DNA of 64,000 nucleotides from CBDFKB01 sp965248715 (GTDB lineage Bacteria > Pseudomonadota > Alphaproteobacteria > Rhizobiales > Rhizobiaceae): positions 200,292 through 264,291 of the forward strand of contig CBDFKB010000005.1 of assembly GCA_965248715.1 (NCBI GenBank). The letters are read 5' to 3'. The translations under genes were made by a program, and so were the position numbers. Below the pieces are notes generated by a model. The model ran no database searches and was not told where the DNA came from. It saw only the letters and a program-made list of their open reading frames with translations. Every line of letters starts with the position of its first letter. The first letter of the stretch is position 1. Below, piece by piece: positions 1 to 9,057 of the stretch.

Positions 1-59
1 GGCATTGCCAGGGAAATATAAGTTTCCGATCCGAGCCTGTTGTCTTCAACCAGCGACAT
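1..59 (-). CDS. 5' end of a gene cut by the window edge, possibly ctaB
   Basis: On the minus strand an ATG at 59-57 opens a reading frame of 19 codons that runs off the left edge without a stop, beginning MSLVEDNRLGSETYISLAM. A purine-rich stretch (caggaaagaga) lies about 11 bases upstream and can act as ribosome binding site. It follows the subunit I gene in the same direction by 39 bases, so it is probably in the same operon. In alphaproteobacteria the gene after coxA is often ctaB, the haem O synthase. That identity is inferred from position only; too little protein is visible to confirm it. Confidence 0.4.
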   Translation of the reverse strand, partial: MSLVEDNRLGSETYISLAM

Positions 60-98
60 TGGCGATACCGTTTCTCTTTCCTGTGCGGTTGGCGTCGA

Positions 99-1700
99 TC
101 ATTTGATGCGCGGCAGGGTTTCCCAGATGTGGTGCGGCGGTGGCGACGGCAACTGCCATTCAAGCGTGGTCGCACCTTCGCCCCATGGATTGTTTCCAGC
201 AACCCGTTTCTTTTGATAGGCCTCCAGAATGCAATACAGGAACACCAGTACGCCTAAGCCGGAAAGATAAGAGCCCCACGATGAGACCGCATTCCAGCCG
301 GCAAAGGCGTCCGGGTAGTCCACATAACGCCGTGGCATACCGGCCAACCCCAGAAAATGCTGCGGTAAGAACACGAAATTGACGCCGATAAATGTCATCC
401 AGAAATGGATCTTGGCCAGTATCGAATTATACATGTAGCCGGTCATTTTCGGGAACCAGTAATACCAGCCGGCGAAGATCGCGAACACCGCACCAACCGA
501 CAGCACATAATGGAAATGGGCGACCACATAATAAGTATCGTGGAATGCACGGTCGAGGCCGGCATTAGCCAATTGAACCCCGGTAACTCCGCCAACGGTG
601 AACAAGAAGATGAAGCCAAGCGCCCATATCATCGGTGTGCGGAAGGTAATCGAACCGCCCCACATGGTGGCGATCCAGGAGAAGATTTTCACCCCGGTTG
701 GTACCGCGATGACCATGGTGGCGGCAACGAAATAGGCCTGGGTACCTTGCGACATGCCAACGGTATACATGTGGTGCGCCCACACGATGAAGCCGACGGC
801 ACCGATTGCGATCATGGCCAGCGCCATGCCCATATAGCCGAAGATCGGTTTGCGCGAGAAGGTCGAAACAATATGGCTGATGATGCCAAATCCGGGCAGG
901 ATCAGGATATAGACCTCGGGATGGCCGAAGAACCAGAACAAATGCTGGAACAGTAGTGGGTCGCCGCCGCCTTCGGGGGTAAAGAAGGTGGTATCGAAAT
1001 TACGGTCGGTCAGCAGCATGGTAATCGCGCCCGCCAACACCGGCAGCGACAACACCAACAAGAACGCGGTGACCAGGATCGACCAGGCAAATAGCGGCAT
1101 CTTAAACATGGTCATGCCCGGCGCGCGCATGTTGAAGATCGTGGTGATGAAATTGATCGCGCCGAGAATCGATGAAGCACCCGCCAAGTGCAGGGACAAA
1201 ATCGCCAGGTCCATCGCCGGCCCTGGCATGTTGCCGGAAGCCGAACAGGGCGGATAAACCGTCCAGCCGCAACCAACCCCTAAGCCGCCTGCCGGCCCTT
1301 CCACGAACATCGACAATACCAGCAGGATCAGCGCTGGCGGCAGCAGCCAGAACGAAATGTTGTTCATGCGCGGGAACGCCATGTCCGGCGCGCCGATCAT
1401 CATCGGCACCATCCAGTTGGCAAATCCACCGATTAATGCCGGCATGACCATGAAGAAGATCATCAGCAATCCGTGCGCGGTGGTGAAAACGTTGAAGGTA
1501 TGCGGATTGGAAAAAATCTGCATGCCCGGTTCATGCAATTCCATGCGCATCATGATCGACAGAAAACCACCGACAATGCCGGAAACGATCGCGAACAACA
1601 GATACAGTGTCCCGATGTCCTTGTGGTTGGTCGAATAAAACCAACGCTTGAAAAAGCCTGGCATGTGATCATGACCACCGTAGGCGGAGGTAGCTGCCAT
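99..1700 (-). CDS. coxA: cytochrome c oxidase subunit I (aa3 type)
   Basis: Catalytic subunit of the terminal respiratory oxidase in the inner membrane; it reduces oxygen to water and pumps protons. The 533-residue product is full length for the family. It shows the HPEVYILILPGFG stretch containing a CuB histidine and the tyrosine cross-linked to it, the HHMYTVGM pair of CuB histidines, and the HFHYVLS segment with haem ligands, among about twelve hydrophobic helices. An AAGGAG ribosome binding site lies 9 bases before the ATG. It follows coxB by 42 bases in the same direction, so the two are co-transcribed. Confidence 0.98.
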   Translation of the reverse strand: MAATSAYGGHDHMPGFFKRWFYSTNHKDIGTLYLLFAIVSGIVGGFLSIMMRMELHEPGMQIFSNPHTFNVFTTAHGLLMIFFMVMPALIGGFANWMVPMMIGAPDMAFPRMNNISFWLLPPALILLVLSMFVEGPAGGLGVGCGWTVYPPCSASGNMPGPAMDLAILSLHLAGASSILGAINFITTIFNMRAPGMTMFKMPLFAWSILVTAFLLVLSLPVLAGAITMLLTDRNFDTTFFTPEGGGDPLLFQHLFWFFGHPEVYILILPGFGIISHIVSTFSRKPIFGYMGMALAMIAIGAVGFIVWAHHMYTVGMSQGTQAYFVAATMVIAVPTGVKIFSWIATMWGGSITFRTPMIWALGFIFLFTVGGVTGVQLANAGLDRAFHDTYYVVAHFHYVLSVGAVFAIFAGWYYWFPKMTGYMYNSILAKIHFWMTFIGVNFVFLPQHFLGLAGMPRRYVDYPDAFAGWNAVSSWGSYLSGLGVLVFLYCILEAYQKKRVAGNNPWGEGATTLEWQLPSPPPHHIWETLPRIK

Positions 1701-1742
1701 TTTGATGCGCTCCTTGGAGAATTTTCCTAACCGGGTAACAGC

Positions 1743-2618
1743 CTATTTGCTTGCGACTGATATTTCTGAATTACGGTTTTCGATCGCGGCTACCAGCGCC
1801 TGGTTGGCGGCGCCCAAATTTTCAGCAGCCGCTGATCGCCACGCCGCGTAGTCTGCTTTCGAAACGGCGCGCACAGCGATCGGCATGAAGGAATGATCTT
1901 TGCCACACAATTCCGAACACTGGCCATAGTAGAGACCTTCACGTTCGACCGCGAACCAGGTTTCGTTCATGCGCAACGGCACCGCGTCGATTTTCACGCC
2001 AAATGATGGCACGGCAAAGGAGTGGATAACGTCTTCGGCCGTTACCAAAACCCGCACGATCGTGTCGACTGGCACCACCAGTTCATTGTCGACGGCGAGC
2101 AATCTGGGATATTTGCCGAGGTCGGTTTTGCCGCTTTCTTGGCGCTCGCTGTCGTCTCGCAACATGATCGAATCAAACGATAATTCGCCCTCGTCCTGAT
2201 ATTCGTAGCCCCAGTACCACTGATAACCCACCGCCTTGACGGTCAGCTCGGGCTCCTTAGGTGGGTTGAGTTGGCGGTCGAGAAGGTCGAAGGAAGGCAC
2301 CGCGATCACGATCAAGATGATGATCGGAATAACGGTCCAGGCGACTTCCACCAAACTGTTGTGGGTAGTGCGAGATGGTTCCGGATTGGCCTTGGCGCTA
2401 AACTTGATCATGACGTAAAGCAACAGCGCCATCACGAAAACCGTGATTACGGCAATGATCAAAAAGGTCAGGGTACCAAACGAAACAATCCGGTGCATGA
2501 TGTCGGTCGAGGCCGGCTGAAACCAGACCTGCCATTCCACCGGTTGCGCGGCACGGGCACCCGCAGCGCTTGCTGCAAGAACGCCCACAAAAGTGACAAT
2601 CCTAGTGATTAGTCTCAT
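1743..2618 (-). CDS. coxB: cytochrome c oxidase subunit II
   Basis: Membrane-anchored subunit that accepts electrons from cytochrome c through the binuclear CuA centre. The C-terminal cupredoxin domain carries the CuA ligands in YGQCSELCGKDHSFMPI. The GYQWYWGYEY aromatic patch for electron entry precedes it. Two transmembrane helices follow a signal-like N-terminus ending near ARAAQP. The open frame extends upstream to 2744, but I place the start at ATG 2618 (MRLITRIV), because the signal sequence begins there and a GGGAG lies about 10 bases upstream. Length about 291 residues, normal for the family. First gene of the cox cluster here, divergent from the IalB-family gene. Confidence 0.96.
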   Translation of the reverse strand: MRLITRIVTFVGVLAASAAGARAAQPVEWQVWFQPASTDIMHRIVSFGTLTFLIIAVITVFVMALLLYVMIKFSAKANPEPSRTTHNSLVEVAWTVIPIIILIVIAVPSFDLLDRQLNPPKEPELTVKAVGYQWYWGYEYQDEGELSFDSIMLRDDSERQESGKTDLGKYPRLLAVDNELVVPVDTIVRVLVTAEDVIHSFAVPSFGVKIDAVPLRMNETWFAVEREGLYYGQCSELCGKDHSFMPIAVRAVSKADYAAWRSAAAENLGAANQALVAAIENRNSEISVASK

Positions 2619-3015
2619 CAGGTCTGTTCTCCCTTTGGCGAATTGACGCCACCATTGACGCCACGCAGGTTGATATATGGCGTTAGCATCGAAACCCGTT
2701 TGGCATACGTAGCAGGATCCGATCCTAAATATGCACATTTCCAAACCACAACCCGGTTACAATCGCAATATTGTGAATCGTGGCATTCATGCGGCAAATT
2801 TGCGTGCAACGGAAGCCACATCGCTTACGACAAACAATCGCCGGATTTTATCGCATGGTCCTACCCCGGTTGAAAACCCGGTCACAAGCGGTATTTGCCA
2901 TATTGATACTGCGTTTACCATTTTGCGTTCAATTCATCGCAATTTGCCATCGATTCCGCAATGGGCCACTAGTCGACAAGCCACGAACCTTACCGCCAGG
3001 CAACAGGAAATCTAG
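2619..3015. other. intergenic region between divergent coxB and ialB-type genes
   Basis: About 400 bases that must hold the promoters for the cox cluster (minus) and the IalB-family gene (plus). Short open frames on both strands show no protein-like features. I see no clear -35/-10 pair, operator palindrome or mobile repeat. Confidence 0.5.
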
Positions 3016-3525
3016 ATGAAACCCTCGATTCGAACCCTAATGATCGTCGTTAGCGGACTTTTTCTGACGGCGGCGCTTTACCAGATCGCGGCCGCGCAAG
3101 GGGTGGTGCGATCAAACCATGGCGCCTGGTCGATGGTTTGCGACATCCAAGCAGGGGCGTCAAAAGAACAATGTGCGTTGATGCAAAACGTAATCGCCGA
3201 GGACCGCGAAGAAGTCGGGTTGTCGGTAGTGGTGCTGCGCACCGCCGACAACAAGGTTGAAATGCTGCGGGTGCAGGCGCCGCTCGGGGTATTGTTACCC
3301 AACGGGCTTGGGTTGAATGTGGACGGCGAGGATATCGGCCGCGCCTATTTCGTCAAATGTTATTTGGACGGGTGTTATGCAGAGGTGATTTTGGAGGGCG
3401 AATTGCTGGAAACCCTCAAAAAAGGCTCCACCGCGGTCTTTGTGGTTTATCAGACTCCCGAAGAAGGCATCGGTATCCCGGTCGATCTTTCCGGCTTCAG
3501 CGACGGTTACGCCAAACTGCCTTAG
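3016..3525 (+). CDS. IalB-family secreted protein (invasion-associated locus B)
   Basis: 169 residues with an N-terminal signal peptide (hydrophobic stretch at about residues 10-27, cleavage near AAAQG). The mature part starts with the family hallmark HGAWSMVCD and has four conserved cysteines, in VCD, EQCALM, VKCYLDGC. IalB-family proteins are periplasmic or surface proteins common in alphaproteobacteria. The name comes from Bartonella invasion, and the molecular function is not settled. The stop codon TAG (3523-3525) lies inside TTAG, which is the left edge of a short palindromic repeat (family C), so the element appears to have inserted exactly at the stop. Confidence 0.85.
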   Translation: MKPSIRTLMIVVSGLFLTAALYQIAAAQGVVRSNHGAWSMVCDIQAGASKEQCALMQNVIAEDREEVGLSVVVLRTADNKVEMLRVQAPLGVLLPNGLGLNVDGEDIGRAYFVKCYLDGCYAEVILEGELLETLKKGSTAVFVVYQTPEEGIGIPVDLSGFSDGYAKLP

Positions 3526-3610
3526 GGCCTGTGGACAATTATGGTGTAGTCCCGGTTTGATCAAATTGGGCCACGCCGGCGCCATAACCATAAATGTCCA
3601 CAGGCACTCG
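3522..3610. repeat. repeat C copy 1 (short palindrome with IS-like ends)
   Basis: The left end reads TTAGGGCCTGTGGACAATTA, and the right end is its imperfect inverse (taaatgtccacaggc at about 3591-3605). The inner arms also pair (ggttatggcgcc against ggcgccataacc), so the whole piece can fold into one hairpin. The outer bases resemble the terminal repeat of IS-B at 61160 (GGGTCTGTGGACATTCA), suggesting a non-autonomous relative mobilised by such an element. Confidence 0.7.
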
Positions 3611-3719
3611 AAATGGTAGTTATCCACTGAAAAATATTGAACATTGATCCTCGCGCGCGGCCACCCGCGCTGGTATAGCCTGTCGGCGACGTTTCGCCCG
3701 TTCCCACTGGAGGCTGCTT

Positions 3720-5132
3720 ATGGACAATTTGATCGACCAGTTCGATGCCGACCGCAGCACGGTTACCCGTGTGGTAGATGATGCCCTGGACGGCGCCGAC
3801 GACGGCGAACTATTTGTTGAATATCACCAATCGGAAACTTTAGTGTTCGACAATGGCCGGCTAAAAAGCGGCACTTTCGACACCGCTCAGGGTTTCGGAT
3901 TGCGCGCGGTGAGCGGCGAAACCTCAGGCTTTGCCCATTCGGGCGAATTGTCACTGGCAAGTCTCAAGCGGGCCGCATCGGCGGTGTGCTCGGTCAATGC
4001 CGGCCATGGCGGGGTCGCAGCCGGGCCGCCGCAACCAACCAATATGCGACTTTACGCAGAAACCAATCCGCTTGGCGCGCCGTCGTTCGAAGATAAAATC
4101 CGGCTGCTGGAACGCATCGACGCCTATGCAAGAGGCAGCGACGAGCGGGTGCGCCAGGTTTCCGTGTCGCTGGCGGCATCGTGGCAGGTGGTGGAAGTGC
4201 TCCGCGCCGACGGCCAGCATGTGCGCGATGTCCGACCGCTGGTGCGCTTTAACGTTTCGATCGTCGCCGGTCACGGTGAACGCCAGGAAACCGGCAGTTA
4301 CGGCACCGGTGGCAGGGCCGGGTTTGGCGAATTCGTAGGCGAAGCCGATTGGCGCATGGTAGCCGACGAGGCGTTGCGCCAGGCGCTGATCAATCTCGAA
4401 GCCAAACCGGCGCCGGCCGGCAGTTTCGATGTGGTATTGGGCCCCGGCTGGCCAGGGATCATGCTGCACGAAGCGGTTGGCCACGGTCTGGAAGGCGATT
4501 TTAATCGCAAGGGCACTTCAGCTTTTGCCGGATTGGTCGGCGAACAGGTTGCCGCCAAAGGGGTGACCGTGGTCGATGACGGCACCATTGCCGCCAGGCG
4601 CGGTTCGCTCAGCATCGACGATGAAGGAACCCCGGGCGCCTATACGGTGTTGATCGAAGACGGTGTTTTGACCGGTTATATGCAAGATCGGCAAAATGCG
4701 CGGCTGATGAACATGCAACCGACCGGCAATGGCCGGCGCCAATCTTATGCCCACGCGCCGATGCCGCGGATGACCAATACCTATATGCTGAACGCTGACA
4801 AGGACCCGGACGAAATTTTGGCGGCGGTCAAGGATGGCATTTTCGCGGCCTCATTCGGCGGCGGCCAAGTGGATATCACCTCCGGCAAATTCGTGTTTGA
4901 TTGTACCGAGGCATACCGGATCCGCGACGGCAAGATCCAAGAACCGCTGAAAGGCGCGACGCTGATCGGCAATGGCCCGAAAGCGATGAAGCAGGTAACC
5001 ATGGTTGGCAATGACATGCAGCTTGATCCCGGCATCGGCACCTGTGGTAAAAACGGCCAAGGCGTGCCGGTCGGGGTCGGTCAACCAACCTTGCTGATGA
5101 GCGGGATTACCGTCGGCGGCACCGCTGCTTGA
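3720..5132 (+). CDS. tldD: metalloprotease TldD
   Basis: 470 residues, full length for TldD, one half of the TldD/TldE metalloprotease that trims peptides such as antitoxins and modified-peptide precursors in the cytoplasm. The zinc-binding HExxxH motif is visible as HEAVGHGLEGD at about residue 248. The C-terminal region has the family GNGPKAMKQVTMVGND and GTCGKNGQGVPVGVGQP. The GGAGG ribosome binding site 6 bases before the ATG fixes the start. The gene is frequently close to coxB in alphaproteobacteria, as here. No tldE partner is in the window. Confidence 0.96.
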   Translation: MDNLIDQFDADRSTVTRVVDDALDGADDGELFVEYHQSETLVFDNGRLKSGTFDTAQGFGLRAVSGETSGFAHSGELSLASLKRAASAVCSVNAGHGGVAAGPPQPTNMRLYAETNPLGAPSFEDKIRLLERIDAYARGSDERVRQVSVSLAASWQVVEVLRADGQHVRDVRPLVRFNVSIVAGHGERQETGSYGTGGRAGFGEFVGEADWRMVADEALRQALINLEAKPAPAGSFDVVLGPGWPGIMLHEAVGHGLEGDFNRKGTSAFAGLVGEQVAAKGVTVVDDGTIAARRGSLSIDDEGTPGAYTVLIEDGVLTGYMQDRQNARLMNMQPTGNGRRQSYAHAPMPRMTNTYMLNADKDPDEILAAVKDGIFAASFGGGQVDITSGKFVFDCTEAYRIRDGKIQEPLKGATLIGNGPKAMKQVTMVGNDMQLDPGIGTCGKNGQGVPVGVGQPTLLMSGITVGGTAA

Positions 5133-5167
5133 GGAACGGAAAACCGAAGCCGCCTCCAGCGGCCATA

Positions 5168-6310
5168 TTACTGTGCGTAACTAATTCTATAAATCGCGTC
5201 GGCGTAATCGTCCGAGACCAGCAAGGAACCGTCCGGCTGAGTGACGATGTCGACCGGGCGGCCCAAAACGGCGCCATCCTCGGCAAGCCAGCCATCGGCG
5301 AAAACTTCCCTGCCCGTCGGCTCGCCATCGTCGCCAAATTGAACCCGCATAATGCGATAACCCACCGGTACGGTGCGGTTCCAGGAACCGTGTTGGGCAA
5401 CGAAGGCGTCGCCGCGATAGGTTTTGGGAAACATATCGCCATCATAAAATTCGATCCCCAGGCTGGCGGTATGCGCTTGAAATTCCACCACCGGTGACAC
5501 GGTTGCTACGGTTGGCGTGTGGTTTTCATAACCAGTCAGGCGAATGGCGCGCCCGCCGCGCCAGGGGAACCCGAAATGGCTGCCTTGCACATCGACCCGG
5601 TTTAATTCGTCCGGCGGGATATCGTCCCCCATGCGGTCGGCGCCATTGTCGGTAAAATGCAGCTTGCCGGTTATCGGCTGCCAGTCGAAACCGACCGAAT
5701 TGCGCACACCGTCGGCGATAATTGAAGCGCTGGATCCGCCCGGTTCAATGCGCACGATCTTTCCCGTGTCCGGTCGCAACCGGCAGATATTGCACGGCGC
5801 GCCGAGTGAAACATACAATCCACCGTCCGGCCCCTGACGTAGGTAGCGCCAGCCGTGGTGCGGATGGTCATAAAAGGCAGAATAGACAGTTTGCGGCTCG
5901 CGCAAGTGGCGCGGAACCAAGGGCCTAGCACCAAGTTGCCAGCGCGCCAGGCGATCTTGCAGGGCAACGTAAAGATGACCATCGACCACCGCCAGCCCGT
6001 TCGGCACATTAAGATCCTGAGCACGCTCGATTACCTGTTCGGCACGACCATCGCCATCGGCGTCGAGCAATGAAAACACTGAACCGTAACGGGTGCCGAC
6101 ATAAATTTCGCCGCCCGGCCCACCAAGCGCGATCGAGCGGGCGCTCGGTACTCGGGCAAACAGTGCGATGGAAAATCCGTCCGGCAAGCGAATGTTATGG
6201 CCGACCGCGCCATGTTCATCGGCAGTCACGAAGGTGCCAAAGGACAACACGATCGAAAAAATAAACGCTGCAATCGCGTATGCGAATTTGCTGGTAGCCA
6301 TCTCGTTCAT
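5168..6310 (-). CDS. secreted PQQ-type sugar dehydrogenase / sorbosone dehydrogenase-like protein
   Basis: 380 residues with a signal peptide (hydrophobic residues about 8-27, ending near VTADEHG), so probably periplasmic. The mature part is a beta-propeller of the glucose/sorbosone dehydrogenase family, with PNGLAVVDGHLYVA, GADRMGDDIPPDELNRV, HFGFPWRGG and FVAQHGSWNRT. Members often use PQQ, but substrate and cofactor cannot be read from sequence. Two in-frame ATGs (6310 and 6301) are both possible starts. It lies tail to tail with tldD and just downstream of pdxH on the same strand. Confidence 0.85.
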   Translation of the reverse strand: MNEMATSKFAYAIAAFIFSIVLSFGTFVTADEHGAVGHNIRLPDGFSIALFARVPSARSIALGGPGGEIYVGTRYGSVFSLLDADGDGRAEQVIERAQDLNVPNGLAVVDGHLYVALQDRLARWQLGARPLVPRHLREPQTVYSAFYDHPHHGWRYLRQGPDGGLYVSLGAPCNICRLRPDTGKIVRIEPGGSSASIIADGVRNSVGFDWQPITGKLHFTDNGADRMGDDIPPDELNRVDVQGSHFGFPWRGGRAIRLTGYENHTPTVATVSPVVEFQAHTASLGIEFYDGDMFPKTYRGDAFVAQHGSWNRTVPVGYRIMRVQFGDDGEPTGREVFADGWLAEDGAVLGRPVDIVTQPDGSLLVSDDYADAIYRISYAQ

Positions 6311-6332
6311 GTGTCCGGCAAAAGCAGCCGAA

Positions 6333-6944
6333 TTAAGGATAAAGCCGGCTTACTTGCCACGGTTCATCAAGCCCTCTTCGGTCATAGCGGTTGCGGTCAT
6401 GTAGGCGAAACTTGCCGTCGTTCCAAAACTCGATCGACAGTGGACACACGCGAAAGCCCGACCAATAATCGGGCCTGGGAATATCGCCCATGCCATATCG
6501 GGCGGTCTCGCGGGCAACCGCCTTTTCCAGCGCGAACCGGCTTTCCAGCGGCCGGGATTGCTGGGACGCCCAAGCGCCAATGCGCGAACCACGCGGCCTG
6601 GAATTGAAATAGTCGTCGGCCTCGGCCTCGGTTACCACCTCAACCGTACCGCGCACGCGCACCGATTTCCTGATCGATTTCCAGTGGAAGCACAGCGCCG
6701 CCTTGGCATTTGCCGCCAGTTCGGCGCCTTTTTGGCTCTCGAAATTGGTAAAGAACACGAAACCGCGTTCGTCCCAATTGCGCATCAGCACCATGCGCAG
6801 GTTCGGCAGACCGTCGGCGTCGGTGGTAGCCAGCGACATCGCCGTTGGATCGTTCGGTTCGGATTTTTCCGCTTTAGTCAACCATTCTTTGAACAAATCG
6901 AATGGATCCAAAGCAACCGAGTCATCATTTATTAACGCTGCCAC
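6333..6944 (-). CDS. pdxH: pyridoxamine 5'-phosphate oxidase
   Basis: FMN-dependent enzyme that makes the vitamin B6 coenzyme pyridoxal phosphate from pyridoxine or pyridoxamine phosphate. 203 residues, normal length. Recognisable blocks are RMVLMRNWDERGFVFFTN (FMN/substrate site), QKGAELAANAKAALCFHW, and the C-terminal dimer segment ending RDRNRYDRRG-like (here HDRNRYDRRG) and WQVSRLYP. It diverges from the following lipoprotein gene, and pdxH opposite a J-domain protein is a recurring alphaproteobacterial arrangement. Confidence 0.96.
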   Translation of the reverse strand: MAALINDDSVALDPFDLFKEWLTKAEKSEPNDPTAMSLATTDADGLPNLRMVLMRNWDERGFVFFTNFESQKGAELAANAKAALCFHWKSIRKSVRVRGTVEVVTEAEADDYFNSRPRGSRIGAWASQQSRPLESRFALEKAVARETARYGMGDIPRPDYWSGFRVCPLSIEFWNDGKFRLHDRNRYDRRGLDEPWQVSRLYP

Positions 6945-6991
6945 GGGATGATCTGTCTCTTAATTGGTATCAAAAATTGATCTTAGATCGC

Positions 6992-7528
6992 ATGTGCACT
7001 CGTAATCGCTTTGCTAAACAAATCCGATTGTCTGCTTTAGCTTTGTGTCCAGGCGACTGCGACCATCGGCAAGACATTACGACCGGGCTGTGGTTCGTTC
7101 AAGCGCCAATCGGGCCTGCGTTCGCCACCATGATCTTAGCCGGGCTGGTCCTTGGCGGGTGCGCGTTGGATATTCCGATCAAAACGATCGAACCCGGGCC
7201 AACGGTGGTCACCGGGTCCGTGCAGCCGGTCGGCGCAACAGAAAAAATCGATCAGGGCGATACCAAGATCATCAACGACACCGTGGCGCAAGCACCTGTC
7301 CAACCGGCTGCGCCATCGCTACTGGACTGGCGCAACCCGGAAACCGGCAATAGGGGCACGGTTTCTGCCATTAATGAATTCATCGCCGATGATCAACGCA
7401 AGTGCCGGAAATTCAAAACCACCCTGGACAGTTTCACGGGAATATCGCTCTACAACGGCGAGAGCTGCGAATTGCACGACGGTTTATGGGTGCTAACAGG
7501 GCTGAGCCGACAGAACCCTGCGGTCTGA
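6992..7528 (+). CDS. surface antigen-like lipoprotein (RT0821/Lpp0805 type)
   Basis: The C-terminal part has the pattern of the 17 kDa antigen/RT0821 surface family: WRNPETGNRGTVSAI, then DDQRKCRKFKTT, GESCELHDGLWVL. A lipobox LVLGGC lies before it, so the mature protein would begin at that cysteine (about 7160) and sit in a membrane. The start is doubtful: ATG at 6902, 6992 or 7130 are all in frame. 7130 leaves only ten residues before the cysteine and no basic residues, while 6992 gives an unusually long leader of about 56 residues. Function unknown. Confidence 0.7.
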   Translation: MCTRNRFAKQIRLSALALCPGDCDHRQDITTGLWFVQAPIGPAFATMILAGLVLGGCALDIPIKTIEPGPTVVTGSVQPVGATEKIDQGDTKIINDTVAQAPVQPAAPSLLDWRNPETGNRGTVSAINEFIADDQRKCRKFKTTLDSFTGISLYNGESCELHDGLWVLTGLSRQNPAV

Positions 7529-7660
7529 GCCTGGCCGCAATTAACCGCCTGCCGTTTCGGAAGACTTTGAATTCTTGCAACAACATTCCCATATCAATAC
7601 CAACTCCACACATGATACATGCGACCGGGCGGTGAAATAGGCGCCCGGGGGCGGTTAGCA

Positions 7661-8623
7661 ATGCAAGATCCCTACAGCGTGCTCGGCGTCGAGCGATCGG
7701 CCGATCACAAGCAAATCAAGGCGGCATATCGAAAGCTCGCCAAAAAATACCATCCCGACCAGCGTCCGGACGACCCGCGCGCCAAGGAACGATTTGCCGC
7801 GCTCGGCCAGGCGTATGAAATTCTCGGCACGCCGGAACGCAAGGCGCAATTTGACAGAGGTGAAATCGACGCCGAAGGCAAACCGCGCTTTAGCGGCTTT
7901 GAAGGCTTTAGCCCCGGTGGCCGCGGGCGCCGGCCAGGGGAACAATTTGCTGGCGGCGGGCGTGCCGGGGCCGAAGATGTGTTGAACGAATTCTTTGGTG
8001 CCGCATTCGGTCAGGGCGCACGCCCTGGTAGCGCCGGGCCGGGCGGGTTCGGTGGCGCAAATTTCCCCGGTGGCGGATTTGATCCGTCAAATGCCGGCGC
8101 CAGGCAACGGCCCGGCAAGGGCCGCGACAGCGAAATCACGGCGATTGTGTCACTTGGCGAGCTGATGGCTGGTAAGACCAATGTTGATTTTCCCAGCGGA
8201 AAAAAAGCATCGGTTACCATACCACCCGGCACTAGGGACGGTCAGACCATCCGGCTCAAAGGCAAGGGTGCGCCTGGACCTGCCGGCACGCCTGGCGATG
8301 CGATGGTAACCGTCAAGGTGAAGGCGCAAAGCGGGTTTCTGATCGACGGCGATCATTTGCGTACCGAACTGCCGGTAACGCTCAAAGAGGCGGTTGAAGG
8401 CGGCAAAAAAGCCGTCAAAACCGTCGAAGGTCGGGTCAGTCTTACGGTGCCGCCATGGTCGTCATCGGGCCGGGTGTTTCGCCTAAAGGGCAAAGGACTA
8501 CCGACCAAAGACCGTGGTCGCGGCGACCTGCTGATTACCTTGATCATTGAACTGCCGGAAAACCCAGACCCAGAGCTTAGGTCCTTCGTTAAGACATGGA
8601 ATCCAGATTTAGGGCGGCGATAG
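7661..8623 (+). CDS. J-domain protein (CbpA/DnaJ-like co-chaperone)
   Basis: 320 residues. The N-terminal J-domain (residues 1-65) carries the HPD motif in KKYHPDQRPDD, needed to stimulate DnaK ATPase. A glycine- and phenylalanine-rich linker follows (about 75-160), then the two beta-barrel substrate-binding domains with IPPGTRDGQTIRLKGKG and VPPWSSSGRVFRLKGKG. The zinc-finger cysteines of true DnaJ are absent, so this is a class II (CbpA-type) protein. ATG 7661 is chosen over an in-frame upstream start at 7619 because the J-domain begins there. It precedes fabI in a conserved order. Confidence 0.93.
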   Translation: MQDPYSVLGVERSADHKQIKAAYRKLAKKYHPDQRPDDPRAKERFAALGQAYEILGTPERKAQFDRGEIDAEGKPRFSGFEGFSPGGRGRRPGEQFAGGGRAGAEDVLNEFFGAAFGQGARPGSAGPGGFGGANFPGGGFDPSNAGARQRPGKGRDSEITAIVSLGELMAGKTNVDFPSGKKASVTIPPGTRDGQTIRLKGKGAPGPAGTPGDAMVTVKVKAQSGFLIDGDHLRTELPVTLKEAVEGGKKAVKTVEGRVSLTVPPWSSSGRVFRLKGKGLPTKDRGRGDLLITLIIELPENPDPELRSFVKTWNPDLGRR

Positions 8624-8734
8624 CTGCCCCATTCACTGGCTATGCGCTTATTTCAGGATCGAAACCTGATGTGAAGTCGGATGGCTTGAAGGGTCCATTC
8701 GCTTGTGCCATACCCGCGCGACTTGTCGCATATC

Positions 8735-9035
8735 ATACCAAGGGAACTTAATATTGGCGCATTTGATGGATGCAAACCAGTTCATCCGGCAAGAAGCGAA
8801 GCGTAGTGCGATGCCCGGGCACCGGGCAAGCTTTGCAACGATGTCCGGTGGACCGGTTTGCTTCACCACGAGCGGTTGGATCGTGCTCAATAACTGGCGC
8901 ATTTGGCCGCGCGATTTTGTTCTCTGACGTTGTTGGAGCCCGCTTGTGGTGAGCCCGCACCGCGGCGCGGTCTTCGCCTAGTCAGCGAAAAAATTCGTGG
9001 CGGTCAAATGGGTCAATATTAAGTTCCCTTAGTAT
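8735..9035. repeat. repeat A copy 1 (about 300 bp, MITE-like)
   Basis: Terminal inverted repeats: left ATACCAAGGGAACTTAATAT at 8735, right its inverse ATATTAAGTTCCCTTAGTAT ending 9035. Internal sequence matches copy 2 (25002-25304) in opposite orientation, for example ccggcaagaagcgaagcg and gggcaagctttgcaacg. No transposase frame. It fills most of the 430-base gap before fabI, ending 22 bases before the start codon, so it must carry or displace the fabI promoter region. Confidence 0.85.
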
Positions 9036-9057
9036 TAACGCCGGTTGGAGATATTAC

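Noticed and set aside
405..956. 183-codon plus-strand frame opposite coxA
   Set aside because: His/Gly/Asp-rich shadow of the coxA coding strand, a common artefact of membrane-protein genes in GC-rich DNA.
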